5,836 nucleotides of DNA, taken from contig DAHVOH010000137.1 of NCBI GenBank assembly GCA_027318915.1, forward strand, positions 1 to 5,836, in the 5' to 3' direction. The position numbers and the translations under genes are program-made. The stretch comes from Clostridiales bacterium (lineage in GTDB: Bacteria > Bacillota_E > Sulfobacillia > Sulfobacillales > JAIMBI01). Of the stretch, positions 1-4,964 are shown in pieces; positions within the stretch are counted from its first letter, which is position 1; each line of letters opens with the position of its first letter. Under the pieces are notes generated by a model, which saw only the letters and a program-made list of their open reading frames with translations, did not search any database and had not been told where the DNA came from.

Positions 1-651
1 GAAGTCCTGGGCTGTGACGTGGGGCCCAGCGAAGAGGCCGCCTTCTGGACCCAGTTTCTCCGGGGATTACTGGACCGGGGGTTGACGGGAGTCCAGCTGG
101 TCATCAGCGACGCGCATCGGGGTCTGCAGCACGCCATTCAGGCCGTGTTCCAAGGCGCCAGCTGGCAGCGGTGTCGGGTGCATGCCCTCCGGAACCTGCT
201 GGCGACCGTGCCGAAGTCCGCCCAGGCCATGGTGGCGGCGATGGTGCGCACGATCTTCGTCCATCCCGACAAGCCGGCGGCGCTCCTGCAGCTCGCCAAG
301 GTGGCGGAGACGCTCCAGAGCCGGTTTCCGCAAGCCGCCACCGCGCTCCGGGACATGGCCGACGACCTCCTGGCCTTCATGAGCTTTCCGGCGGAGCATT
401 GGCGGCAAATCTACTCCACCAACCCCTTGGAGCGCCTGAACCGGGAGATTGGGCGCCGGACCGATGTTGTCGGCATCTTCCCGAACCGCACCGCCGCCCT
501 CCGCTTAGCCGGCGCGGTGCTCATGGAACAGCAGGATGAGTGGCTGGCGGCGTCTCGACGCTATTTCAGCCAGGAGTCGATGGCCAAGGTCGTCGGCGGA
601 TCGGCTGCCGCGGCCCCGGTCGACACGCCAGCCGCTCTCATGGCACAATAA
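1..651 (+). CDS. IS256-family (mutator-type) transposase, C-terminal half, 5' end outside window
   Basis: This is a DDE transposase that would cut and join the ends of its own insertion sequence. The frame is open from base 1, so the true start lies to the left; 216 residues are present, about the C-terminal half of a family protein of around 400. The second catalytic Asp sits in the SDAHRG motif (codon at 109-111). The following stretch, ending in CRVH, matches the mutator-family signature (D-x3-G, later Q-x-C-x2-H) with one mismatch. The third acidic residue lies in the N-P-L-E-R-L-N-R-E motif (421-447), followed by RR and VVGIFPN, typical of IS256 members. The visible part has no frameshift and ends at TAA 649-651, so it may be intact. 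It has no relatives among its neighbours here and is part of a mobile element. Confidence 0.93.
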   Translation, partial: EVLGCDVGPSEEAAFWTQFLRGLLDRGLTGVQLVISDAHRGLQHAIQAVFQGASWQRCRVHALRNLLATVPKSAQAMVAAMVRTIFVHPDKPAALLQLAKVAETLQSRFPQAATALRDMADDLLAFMSFPAEHWRQIYSTNPLERLNREIGRRTDVVGIFPNRTAALRLAGAVLMEQQDEWLAASRRYFSQESMAKVVGGSAAAAPVDTPAALMAQ

Positions 652-676
652 CGGCGGTGTCGCGCCCGAGGAAGCC

Positions 677-706
677 TTTTTCCACCACGGCCGGGGACGC
701 TATCCC
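677..706 (+). repeat. Probable right terminal inverted repeat of the IS256-family element
   Basis: About 26 bases after the transposase stop lies TTTTCCACCACGGCCGGGGA followed by CGCTATCCC. Its reverse complement begins GGGATAGCGTCCCCGG and continues to GTGGTGGAAAA. IS256-family ends commonly read like this, with a short GG-led tip, a GTCC-type core and then TGGTG plus an A-rich tail. The outer boundary is uncertain by a few bases. The left end is outside the window, so neither the inverted repeat nor the target duplication can be confirmed. ATCCCG-TG-CGGGAT (702-715) forms a small palindrome across the presumed junction. Confidence 0.5.
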
Positions 707-1207
707 GTGCGGGATGCGATTATCAGTGAGACGCGTCGATTGCTTGATGACTTGCAGCTCAGCAAATGTTGAGCGTCTGGGGTGTTGCGCAGGGTGGAAA
801 TTCGTTCAACGGCGAGCAACATTTAGCACGTGACCGGCGCATAAACGATGGCCAAGGATCCCAACCACATGCCGGAGAGCACGGAACGGATGAGGGATCT
901 GCCCCGCTTCCGCGCCTGGTTACTCAGCTCCTACATATCCCCGGAGCGGATCGCCTTCAAGCGGTCAAACACTGGCTATAGATTCATCAATATGTATCGC
1001 TGGGATATCAACGCCAGGCTCCGGAGGCGAAATGGCGGAACGTCTAACTCTCCTTCACTTTGCCCCAACTGCGAGCCGGGGCCGTGTGGGCTATGCGGTC
1101 CAGTGGTATTGGTACCGGATGTTGCTCCGTCGGAGACAAGGGGCACCGGCGGGAAAGACCTCAAACGACCTCCATGGTTCATCCTGATCCTGCGCCGTCC
1201 GCATGTG
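707..1207. other. Region without a convincing gene
   Basis: No open frame here has a recognisable product or a good ribosome binding site. The longest frame (848-1525, +) begins after a stop, lacks a Shine-Dalgarno and runs straight through the intron 3' end described next, which argues against it. An 8-bp inverted repeat, AAATGTTG (764-771) and CAACATTT (817-824), spans a 45-base loop, and GCTCA/TGAGC brackets 757-774. A GTGCG at 708-712 is compatible with a group II intron 5' end, but I could not recognise domain I landmarks after it. The stretch may be upstream intron sequence, decayed coding sequence, or both. Confidence 0.4.
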
Positions 1208-1334
1208 CTCCGTCCGCCAGACGGAGTGAGAAACCGGAGAGCCGGTTGCGTCACCTGCGCACGTCCGGTTCTAGAGGAGAGGGAACCCAGGGGCAACGTA
1301 CCGGGGACGGTCATGCTGCGAGAGCCTTCTTCAC
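1208..1334 (+). ncRNA. 3' end of a group II intron: domain V, domain VI and 3' splice junction
   Basis: 1239-1271 reads GAGCCGGTTGCG...CGCACGTCCGGTTC, matching the 33-34 nt catalytic domain V of bacterial group II introns: the AGC triad, a lower helix GAGCCGG/CCGGUUC, the CG bulge and an upper helix UGCG/CGCA. The usual GNRA terminal loop is replaced by a loop around CACCU, which is unusual and may mean decay. Domain VI would start with GAGGAG (1274-1279), pairing with CTTCTTC (1326-1332), and the intron would end in AC at 1333-1334 with the 3' exon from 1335. Just upstream, CTCCGTC/GACGGAG (1208-1214/1220-1226) is a perfect 7-bp hairpin that could be a short domain IV stem. No reverse transcriptase/maturase is visible upstream, so this is either a truncated copy or an ORF-less intron acting in trans. 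Confidence 0.65.
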
Positions 1335-1698
1335 CCATGTGGTACAACGTGCCATCTGGTCCGACTTCGGGGAAAGACGATAGCCGCAGTCATGGCCGTC
1401 TAGTCCCGGCGGAGGTTCGCGGCCAATCGTTCAATCGGTACGGAGCCACAGAATTCTGTTCGCTTCAGCTAGGGTTTTCACGCAGTGAGCCGTGGTATGT
1501 CAGTCTTTCGCCCGTGGTCGTGTAACGCCCTCGGGATTTGGGTGGCGTTTCAGAACGGCACTTGGGTATGGATGCGGTCGGTCAAGCTGGCCTCCGCGAG
1601 AGCGGTCGCCACGGGAACGGCAACGATCGCGGAGATGAAGCTCAGCTCCCGCATGTCACCGGAGCGCGCACCCATGATTGTGTAAACGGGATGGGGGC
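1335..1698. other. Unassigned region with one long-range inverted repeat
   Basis: No gene is supported. CTCCGCGA (1592-1599) and TCGCGGAG (1627-1634) form an 8-bp perfect inverted repeat around a 27-base loop. On the minus strand an ATG at 1674 opens a 41-codon frame to about 1552. It contains a hydrophobic stretch ending in A-L-A-E-A that could pass for a signal peptide, but there is no Shine-Dalgarno, so I do not call it. Immediately right of the intron end there is no recognisable exon gene. Confidence 0.35.
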
Positions 1699-2069
1699 TC
1701 ACCCCGGTTCAAAGCGGACGTAGAGCGGCAACTGGAGCGCCTCCAAGAGTTGTTGCAGGGGGGCGCGACGTGCCCCCACGGGGACCAGGGGTGCACCGCC
1801 GTGCCCTGGCGCCACAGCCACAGCGGGCGCAGTTCCGGGAGAAGGACCGCGTCGGCCGGGGCGGCCATCTGGCGTCCGTCCGGCCACGCCCACGGCGGCT
1901 GGTCTGGGAAGGCCGCCCGCGCCAACTGCCGCATCGCCCGCACGAACGGCCAGGCGAGGAGCAGGAGAACCCCAACCCGGCCACGCGCTGTCAAGGCGAT
2001 TGCCGTCGCCCCCTGGCACCAGACCCCCACGGCGCCACCCCGTGGGGCTGCGGTACCCTGGCCCGGAAC
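1699..2069. pseudogene. Coding-like but frame-shifting stretch, strand uncertain
   Basis: On the plus strand, 1699 to about 1790 reads like protein in the frame beginning F-K-A-D-V-E-R-Q-L-E-R-L-Q-E-L-L, a likely amphipathic helix whose codons mostly end in G or C. After the G-run at about 1757-1763, coding signal is no longer clear in that frame. A plus frame open from 1770 continues into the well-supported 2070-2279 segment. A minus frame over about 1790-2000 has equally good codon statistics and includes a V-G-V-L-L-L-L-A-W-P-F stretch resembling a membrane segment. Hand counts of G+C by codon position do not separate the strands. The simplest reading is the degraded 5' part of the plus-strand gene that continues to 2799. 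A short, decayed minus-strand membrane protein is the alternative. Confidence 0.25.
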
Positions 2070-2279
2070 ATGGGGGTGAGCATTGCCCCCGTCTACCTCA
2101 CGGATACGGTCGCATTGGACCTGACCCCGCCCGCCACGGTGGTGGGGGTGTGCATCGACGTGACGTGTCGGATCCCGATCCGGCACCGGACTGGCGTCGC
2201 CGTTGACGACGACGCCACCGCCACCTGGACGCACGCTGACCCGCGGCACGGGACCACCCCGATGTGTGTGCCGCCGTGA
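2070..2279 (+). CDS. Hypothetical protein, possibly an internal segment of a broken gene
   Basis: I do not recognise this product. The 69-residue frame starts M-G-V-S-I-A-P-V-Y-L-T-D, is rich in V, I, D and T, and would suit a beta-rich domain. Its codon statistics are the best in the 1.7-2.8 kb region: by hand count only about 8 of 70 codons end in A or T, against roughly 25 with A/T first and 32 with A/T second, the expected pattern for a real gene in G+C-rich DNA. The ATG lacks a Shine-Dalgarno, and the same frame is open back to 1770, so the segment may be internal to a longer reading frame. After about 2240 a different plus frame takes over the coding signal, suggesting a one-base loss near the C/G runs at 2238-2262. 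Confidence 0.35.
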   Translation: MGVSIAPVYLTDTVALDLTPPATVVGVCIDVTCRIPIRHRTGVAVDDDATATWTHADPRHGTTPMCVPP

Positions 2280-2394
2280 GCGGGCTGAAGGGCCCAGGAC
2301 TTCACGCGGCCCCACCGCAGCCCCGACATCGGGCGCACCTCCGGCTTCGGCAGCAGATCACCCGCGCCGTCCCGGGGCCCTGCGGGAACAGCTC

Positions 2395-2799
2395 ATGGTG
2401 AACCACGATGGGACGTACCAACAGCCCGTTGTCCGCCAAGGGCTGGAGAGCCCTCGCCGCTTCCAGGATGCGTGCGCCCCAACAGCGTCCAACTGGCTCA
2501 CCCTGGTCGGACGGGGGTTCCGGGCCGTCACGGCCACGGCCCTCCGCCGCGGCGCCGTCCCCCGTGTACCGACCCTGTTCGGCACCATCGCAGGCTACCT
2601 GACGGCGGACCTGACCAAACCCATCGAGTGGCTCGCGACGGTCTCGACGGTCCTGGAGACGGTCCAAGCCCAACCGGGTGGCCCTCGCCCCGGTGGAACA
2701 CCACCCGGGAAACCCGGCACAACGGGCCTCACCGTCCCCCCGGCGTCCACGCCCGGTACCCGGAGGGTGCTCGCCCCGTTTAGGGGTCAATCGGCGTGA
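2395..2799 (+). CDS. Hypothetical protein (about 134 aa from ATG 2395), family not recognised
   Basis: The frame is open from 2203, but codon statistics only become gene-like at about 2380, so ATG 2395 is the most economical start. Upstream CGGGAAC is at best a weak ribosome binding site. The N-terminal two thirds (including [13 protein letters not shown] and [10 protein letters not shown]) look like an ordinary helical globular protein. The tail is Pro/Gly-rich ([15 protein letters not shown]). By hand count third-position G+C (about 84%) exceeds first-position (about 70%), which favours the plus strand over the mirror-image minus frame. The gene may begin further left: an alternative plus frame at about 2250-2375 feeds into it if one base was lost in the CCCGGGGCCC run near 2371-2380. 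Its stop overlaps the 3' end of the convergent collagen-like gene by 20 bases. Confidence 0.42.
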   Translation: MVNHDGTYQQPVVRQGLESPRRFQDACAPTASNWLTLVGRGFRAVTATALRRGAVPRVPTLFGTIAGYLTADLTKPIEWLATVSTVLETVQAQPGGPRPGGTPPGKPGTTGLTVPPASTPGTRRVLAPFRGQSA

Positions 2800-3934
2800 T
2801 GATGACCAGCCCGTTCGCGCCCGAGCCCCCAAAAGCCCCAGCACCACCGCCGCCCCCACCGGCACCCACGAACGGACCCACACTGCCAGCCTTGAAAGCG
2901 CCTGATCCCCCGGCGCCGCCCGTCGTGTCGTAGTAGTAGCCGCCGCCGCTGCCCCCGCCAAGCCCGCTCCCGGCGCTCCCCGCAGCGCCGGTCGCCGCCA
3001 CCAGAACCGTACCGGCACTCACGCTATCCGTGCCGCCGCTCCCACCGGTGGCCGCGTAACCACCGTTACCTCCCCCGGCGGACGCATCGACCGTGCCGCA
3101 GGTGATGCTGGAGGTGCCTCCGGTCGCACCGCCTATACCCCCTGGGAACCCACCGCTCCCCACGGTCACCGTGCAGGTGGTCACGCCCACACTGACGGGA
3201 ACGAGGAGTTTGAGCAAACCGCCGGCCCCACCGCCGCCGCTCCCACCGGTGGCCGAGAAACCACCGCTGCCACCCCCGCCGCCGCCCCACAAGTCGACCT
3301 CCAGCTCGCTCACCCCGGCGGGAACGTCGTAGGTGCCAGAGGCGCTGAACACCTGGACCCCGGGCCCGGCCGGTCCCTGGGGGCCGACGAGGCTCGTCCC
3401 CGTGGCGGGCCAGCCCGCCGTGGTTTTGGGTCCAAAGAGAGTGCTGGTCGCGGTGTCCAGGTAGAAGTCCCCGACCGTCCCGACCGTACTCGCGGGGGGC
3501 GCCGTCGTCCCGGTCAGGATCGTCGTCCCGTTCGTGCCGGGGGCCCCCGTCGCGCCCGTCGGTCCTTGCGGCCCCATCGGTCCCGTCGCCCCCGTCGCGC
3601 CCGTGGGTCCGTGCGGCCCCATCGGACCCGTCGCCCCCGTCGGGCCCTGAGGCCCCATGGGCCCACGCGGTCCCATGGGTCCCGTCGCGCCCATCAGACC
3701 GGTCGGCCCGGTGGCCCCCGTAAGCCCCACCGGGCCCCGGGGCCCTTGCGGGCCCGTCGGCCCTCGCGCACCGGTGGGGCCGATCGGACCCCGGGGTCCC
3801 TGCGCCCCCCGCGCGCCGGGATGGCCCGCCGCCGCTGGCGCGCCGCCAAAGGCACATCCACTCAACCCCATCGCCAAGAGACCTGCGGCCACCACGCCCA
3901 CCAGCGGACGGCGGCCTATCAGTTGCGCCTTCAC
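2780..3934 (-). CDS. Collagen-like lipoprotein with glycine-rich C-terminal domain, 384 aa
   Basis: This is a probable surface-anchored structural or adhesive protein. Residues 1-26 form a lipoprotein signal: basic start (K2, R8, R9), hydrophobic core, then lipobox L-S-G-C with C27 as the lipidated residue. Residues 37-138 are 34 uninterrupted Gly-X-Y triplets, rich in G-P-T, G-A-T, G-P-M and G-P-Q, expected to form a bacterial collagen triple helix (typically stable without hydroxyproline). Residues about 153-190 (G-D-F-Y-L-D-T, then L-F-G-P-K, then G-P-Q-G-P-A-G) form the linker often seen after bacterial collagen repeats. Residues about 196-382 resemble the glycine-rich domain of phage-tail and surface proteins: a G-T-Y-D-V-P-A-G-V start, an L-W-G-G-G-G-G-G block, T-V-T-V-G-S-G-G, and an ending G-L-V-I-I-T-P. 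The GTG start is chosen because AAAGGAG lies 9 bases upstream and the signal peptide begins directly. No terminator is seen after the stop. The gene is intact, unlike its surroundings, which suggests selection. Confidence 0.93.
   Translation of the reverse strand: MKAQLIGRRPLVGVVAAGLLAMGLSGCAFGGAPAAAGHPGARGAQGPRGPIGPTGARGPTGPQGPRGPVGLTGATGPTGLMGATGPMGPRGPMGPQGPTGATGPMGPHGPTGATGATGPMGPQGPTGATGAPGTNGTTILTGTTAPPASTVGTVGDFYLDTATSTLFGPKTTAGWPATGTSLVGPQGPAGPGVQVFSASGTYDVPAGVSELEVDLWGGGGGGSGGFSATGGSGGGGAGGLLKLLVPVSVGVTTCTVTVGSGGFPGGIGGATGGTSSITCGTVDASAGGGNGGYAATGGSGGTDSVSAGTVLVAATGAAGSAGSGLGGGSGGGYYYDTTGGAGGSGAFKAGSVGPFVGAGGGGGGAGAFGGSGANGLVIITPIDP
3521..3826 (-). repeat. Tandem imperfect 9-base repeats coding for Gly-X-Y triplets
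   Basis: The collagen-coding part of the lipoprotein gene is built from GGN-CCN-NNN units, often arranged as larger multiples such as [12 protein letters not shown]. It covers codons 37-138 with no interruption of the glycine period. Such arrays change length by recombination or slippage in whole triplets, which keeps the frame, so copy number probably varies between strains. Antisense frames over this stretch stay open only because of the repeat. Confidence 0.85.
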
Positions 3935-3943
3935 GATCCGTCA

Positions 3944-3950
3944 CTCCTTT
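3944..3950 (-). promoter_or_regulatory. Ribosome binding site of the collagen-like gene
   Basis: Read on the minus strand this is AAAGGAG, 9 bases before the GTG at 3932-3934. It fixes GTG as the start, and the next codons (AAG GCG CAA) open a normal lipoprotein signal. Confidence 0.85.
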
Positions 3951-3970
3951 CGTTAACGGGCATCTCCTGC

Positions 3971-3993
3971 GGCACTCGGTCACGGGGAGTGCC
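3971..3993 (-). promoter_or_regulatory. CIRCE-like palindrome GGCACTC-N9-GAGTGCC, possible HrcA operator
   Basis: The arms GGCACTC (3971-3977) and GAGTGCC (3987-3993) are perfect inverted repeats separated by exactly 9 bases. The heat-shock operator CIRCE, bound by the repressor HrcA, has consensus TTAGCACTC-N9-GAGTGCTAA, so the central GCACTC-N9-GAGTGC is reproduced exactly while the outer TTA/TAA is not. The site lies 36 bases upstream of the GTG start and downstream of a possible promoter, which is the usual position of CIRCE in the transcribed leader. The operator role is inferred; no chaperone gene or hrcA is in the window. Because the site is palindromic it reads the same on both strands. 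Confidence 0.5.
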
Positions 3994-4009
3994 GTGCCCA
4001 TCCCCCGCC

Positions 4010-4026
4010 GGCACTCGGCGAGTGCC
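4010..4026 (-). promoter_or_regulatory. Second palindrome from the same half-sites, GGCACTCG-G-CGAGTGCC
   Basis: These are perfect 8-bp arms around a single base, using the same GGCACTC/GAGTGCC half-sites as the CIRCE-like element 16 bases away, but with 3 instead of 9 bases between the 7-mer arms. In all there are four copies of one heptamer within 56 bases of the leader. It may be a second binding site for the same regulator in another geometry, or the pair may form alternative hairpins in the mRNA, since every GGCACTC can pair with either GAGTGCC. No U-tract follows, so it is not a standard terminator. Confidence 0.5.
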
Positions 4027-4055
4027 TCCCGGGTTGCTTGATCACGGGGGGTGTA

Positions 4056-4085
4056 ATTCGACCGTAACGTACTAAAACCTTCCAA
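4056..4085 (-). promoter_or_regulatory. Possible promoter of the collagen-like gene
   Basis: This is the only A+T-rich patch upstream of the lipoprotein gene. On the minus strand a TTGGAA (4080-4085) and a poor TCGAAT (4056-4061) are 18 bases apart, compatible with a weak sigma-70-type promoter. It would place both GGCACTC palindromes in the transcribed leader. The match is weak and another sigma factor may be used. Confidence 0.3.
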
Positions 4086-4634
4086 GTGGGCGAACTCTGT
4101 CATATCGTGACCACCGCGGTCCTGGTGGTCCGCCGGTGGGCGGAACACGGCGACTTCGGTGAGAAGCCGGCGGCGCCGATCGTGTCCGGATCGATGCCGG
4201 ATGACCTCGAACGACAGCGGCAGGCGGTGGTGGACGCGTGCCAGGCGTCGTCCCGTCCATGTCCACGCGGGCGTGACGACCGAGCGGTACGGCAGACCGT
4301 GTGCCCATGTCGACCCCGGCGTCGCGCAGGCCGCCCACGGGGCCACCGGGACCCAGCGGGTTGCGCCGAATGCCGCCCGCGTTGGCACCGGCCCCAACCC
4401 CTCCGGCCAGCGCCACCGGGGATACCCCGTCCCGACGGTGGGGCAGGCCCGACAGCACACGCGCTGCACCCGGCACCGAACAGTCCCACCGCGGCCGGCG
4501 ACCGTCACCGGCCAAGACCGGAGCCGCGCCCCATGCCGGACGCGCCGCTGGCGTCGGCGTGGACCGGGGGTGCCCGTGCCCCTCGAAAGCGAGACGGCAA
4601 GCTGCCTCCACTGGCCGCCACGCTGCCGCGGGGG
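4086..4634. other. Region without a confident gene
   Basis: Long frames are open on both strands (plus 4159-4752; minus frames from 4704 to 4072 and from 4508), but they mirror each other and carry excess Trp, Arg and Pro typical of antisense reading of G+C-rich DNA. None has a ribosome binding site. The most protein-like piece is on the minus strand at about 4080-4290 (for example R-L-L-T-E-V-A-V-F-R), which may be a gene remnant. Hand counts of codon-position G+C do not decide between strands at 4250-4508. GACCACC (4109-4115) and GGTGGTC (4124-4130) form a 7-bp hairpin with an 8-base loop. Confidence 0.35.
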
Positions 4635-4740
4635 GCATGTGTCCTACAACCGAGCAAGCCGGTTGCGTGTCCGCCAAGACCATGCGCCGCCCTTGTGTGT
4701 TCACTCCCGCACGGGAGTTCCGAGAACCCCCTTAGACGTT
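4635..4740 (-). ncRNA. Candidate structured RNA, possibly a group II intron domain fragment
   Basis: Read on the minus strand, ACGTCTAAGGGGGTTCTCGG is followed by AACTCCCGTGCGGGAGTGAAC. GGGGGUUC (4731-4724) can pair with GAACUCCC (4720-4713) using one G-U pair, while ACUCCCG (4718-4712) can instead pair with CGGGAGU (4709-4703). The two hairpins share a strand and exclude each other. Downstream GCAUG (4685-4681) can pair with CAUGC (4639-4635), enclosing an inner hairpin CAACCG/CGGUUG (4665-4660 and 4652-4647). The G-U pair becomes an A-C mismatch on the other strand, which favours minus-strand transcription. The order of an ACGUCUAAGGG segment, a hairpin and then GUGAAC recalls the end of domain I in bacterial group II introns, but this is from memory and weak. 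No domain V is seen on this strand. Confidence 0.28.
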
Positions 4741-4948
4741 GTCGTCACGTAGTCCGGTCCGCAGCGTCCGCGCGTGTGAGACCACTCAAGGCTGTCCCCC
4801 GGCCAACAGGTGGGACCGTAGCGTGCGGGGCTCCCGCCCGATGCACGCCGCTCGTCGGAGGCAGCTCCGGACGAGGACACGCCGTGCGGTGCCCACCGCG
4901 CGGATATCAAAGGGCTCACCGTGGCGGGCAGGCCGTAGGCTTCGAACC
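4741..4948. other. Unassigned stretch before the 4949 ribosome binding site
   Basis: On the minus strand a TTG-started frame (4976 to 4701, 91 codons) looks fairly protein-like, but it has no Shine-Dalgarno and its end coincides with the hairpins at 4703-4731. A second minus frame (5157 to 4786) overlaps it in another phase. Third-position G+C is not high enough to single out either frame. I see no RNA gene or terminator that I can support. Confidence 0.3.
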
Positions 4949-4959
4949 AGGAGGTGATC
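4949..4959 (+). promoter_or_regulatory. Perfect 11-base Shine-Dalgarno sequence
   Basis: AGGAGGTGATC is complementary over all 11 bases to the 3' end of 16S rRNA (GATCACCTCCT). An ATG follows at 4965-4967. This is the best ribosome binding site in the window, yet the frame behind it has only average coding statistics. Confidence 0.5.
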
Positions 4960-4964
4960 GGCCG

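Noticed and set aside
848..1525. A 225-codon plus-strand frame
   Set aside because: No ribosome binding site and no recognisable motif, and it passes through group II domain V and the 3' splice junction.
1656..2315. A minus-strand 219-codon frame with a membrane-like segment
   Set aside because: It conflicts with the strong plus-strand codon pattern at 2070-2279; parts of it remain possible at 1790-2000, so it is only mentioned under the ambiguous region.
2302..3018. A 238-codon minus-strand frame overlapping both the lipoprotein 3' end and the 2395-2799 gene
   Set aside because: It is a shadow: over 2780-3018 it is out of phase with the lipoprotein, and over 2380-2680 the plus codon phase has the higher third-position G+C.
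3537..3830. CRISPR-like array of short repeats
   Set aside because: The unit is 9 bases with codon-like variation and a perfect glycine period; there are no spacers of constant length and no unique inserts.
4010..4026. Rho-independent terminator
   Set aside because: The stem is good, but no T-run follows on either strand and the loop is a single base.
3066..4508. A 480-codon minus-strand open frame
   Set aside because: It runs out of phase through the lipoprotein gene; the lipobox, ribosome binding site and Gly-X-Y period all belong to the other frame. Only its upstream part (about 4080-4290) looks slightly protein-like.
4935..4955. tRNA T-arm-like GGCTTCGAACC near 4938-4949
   Set aside because: No five-base T-stem, acceptor stem or anticodon arm could be built on either strand.
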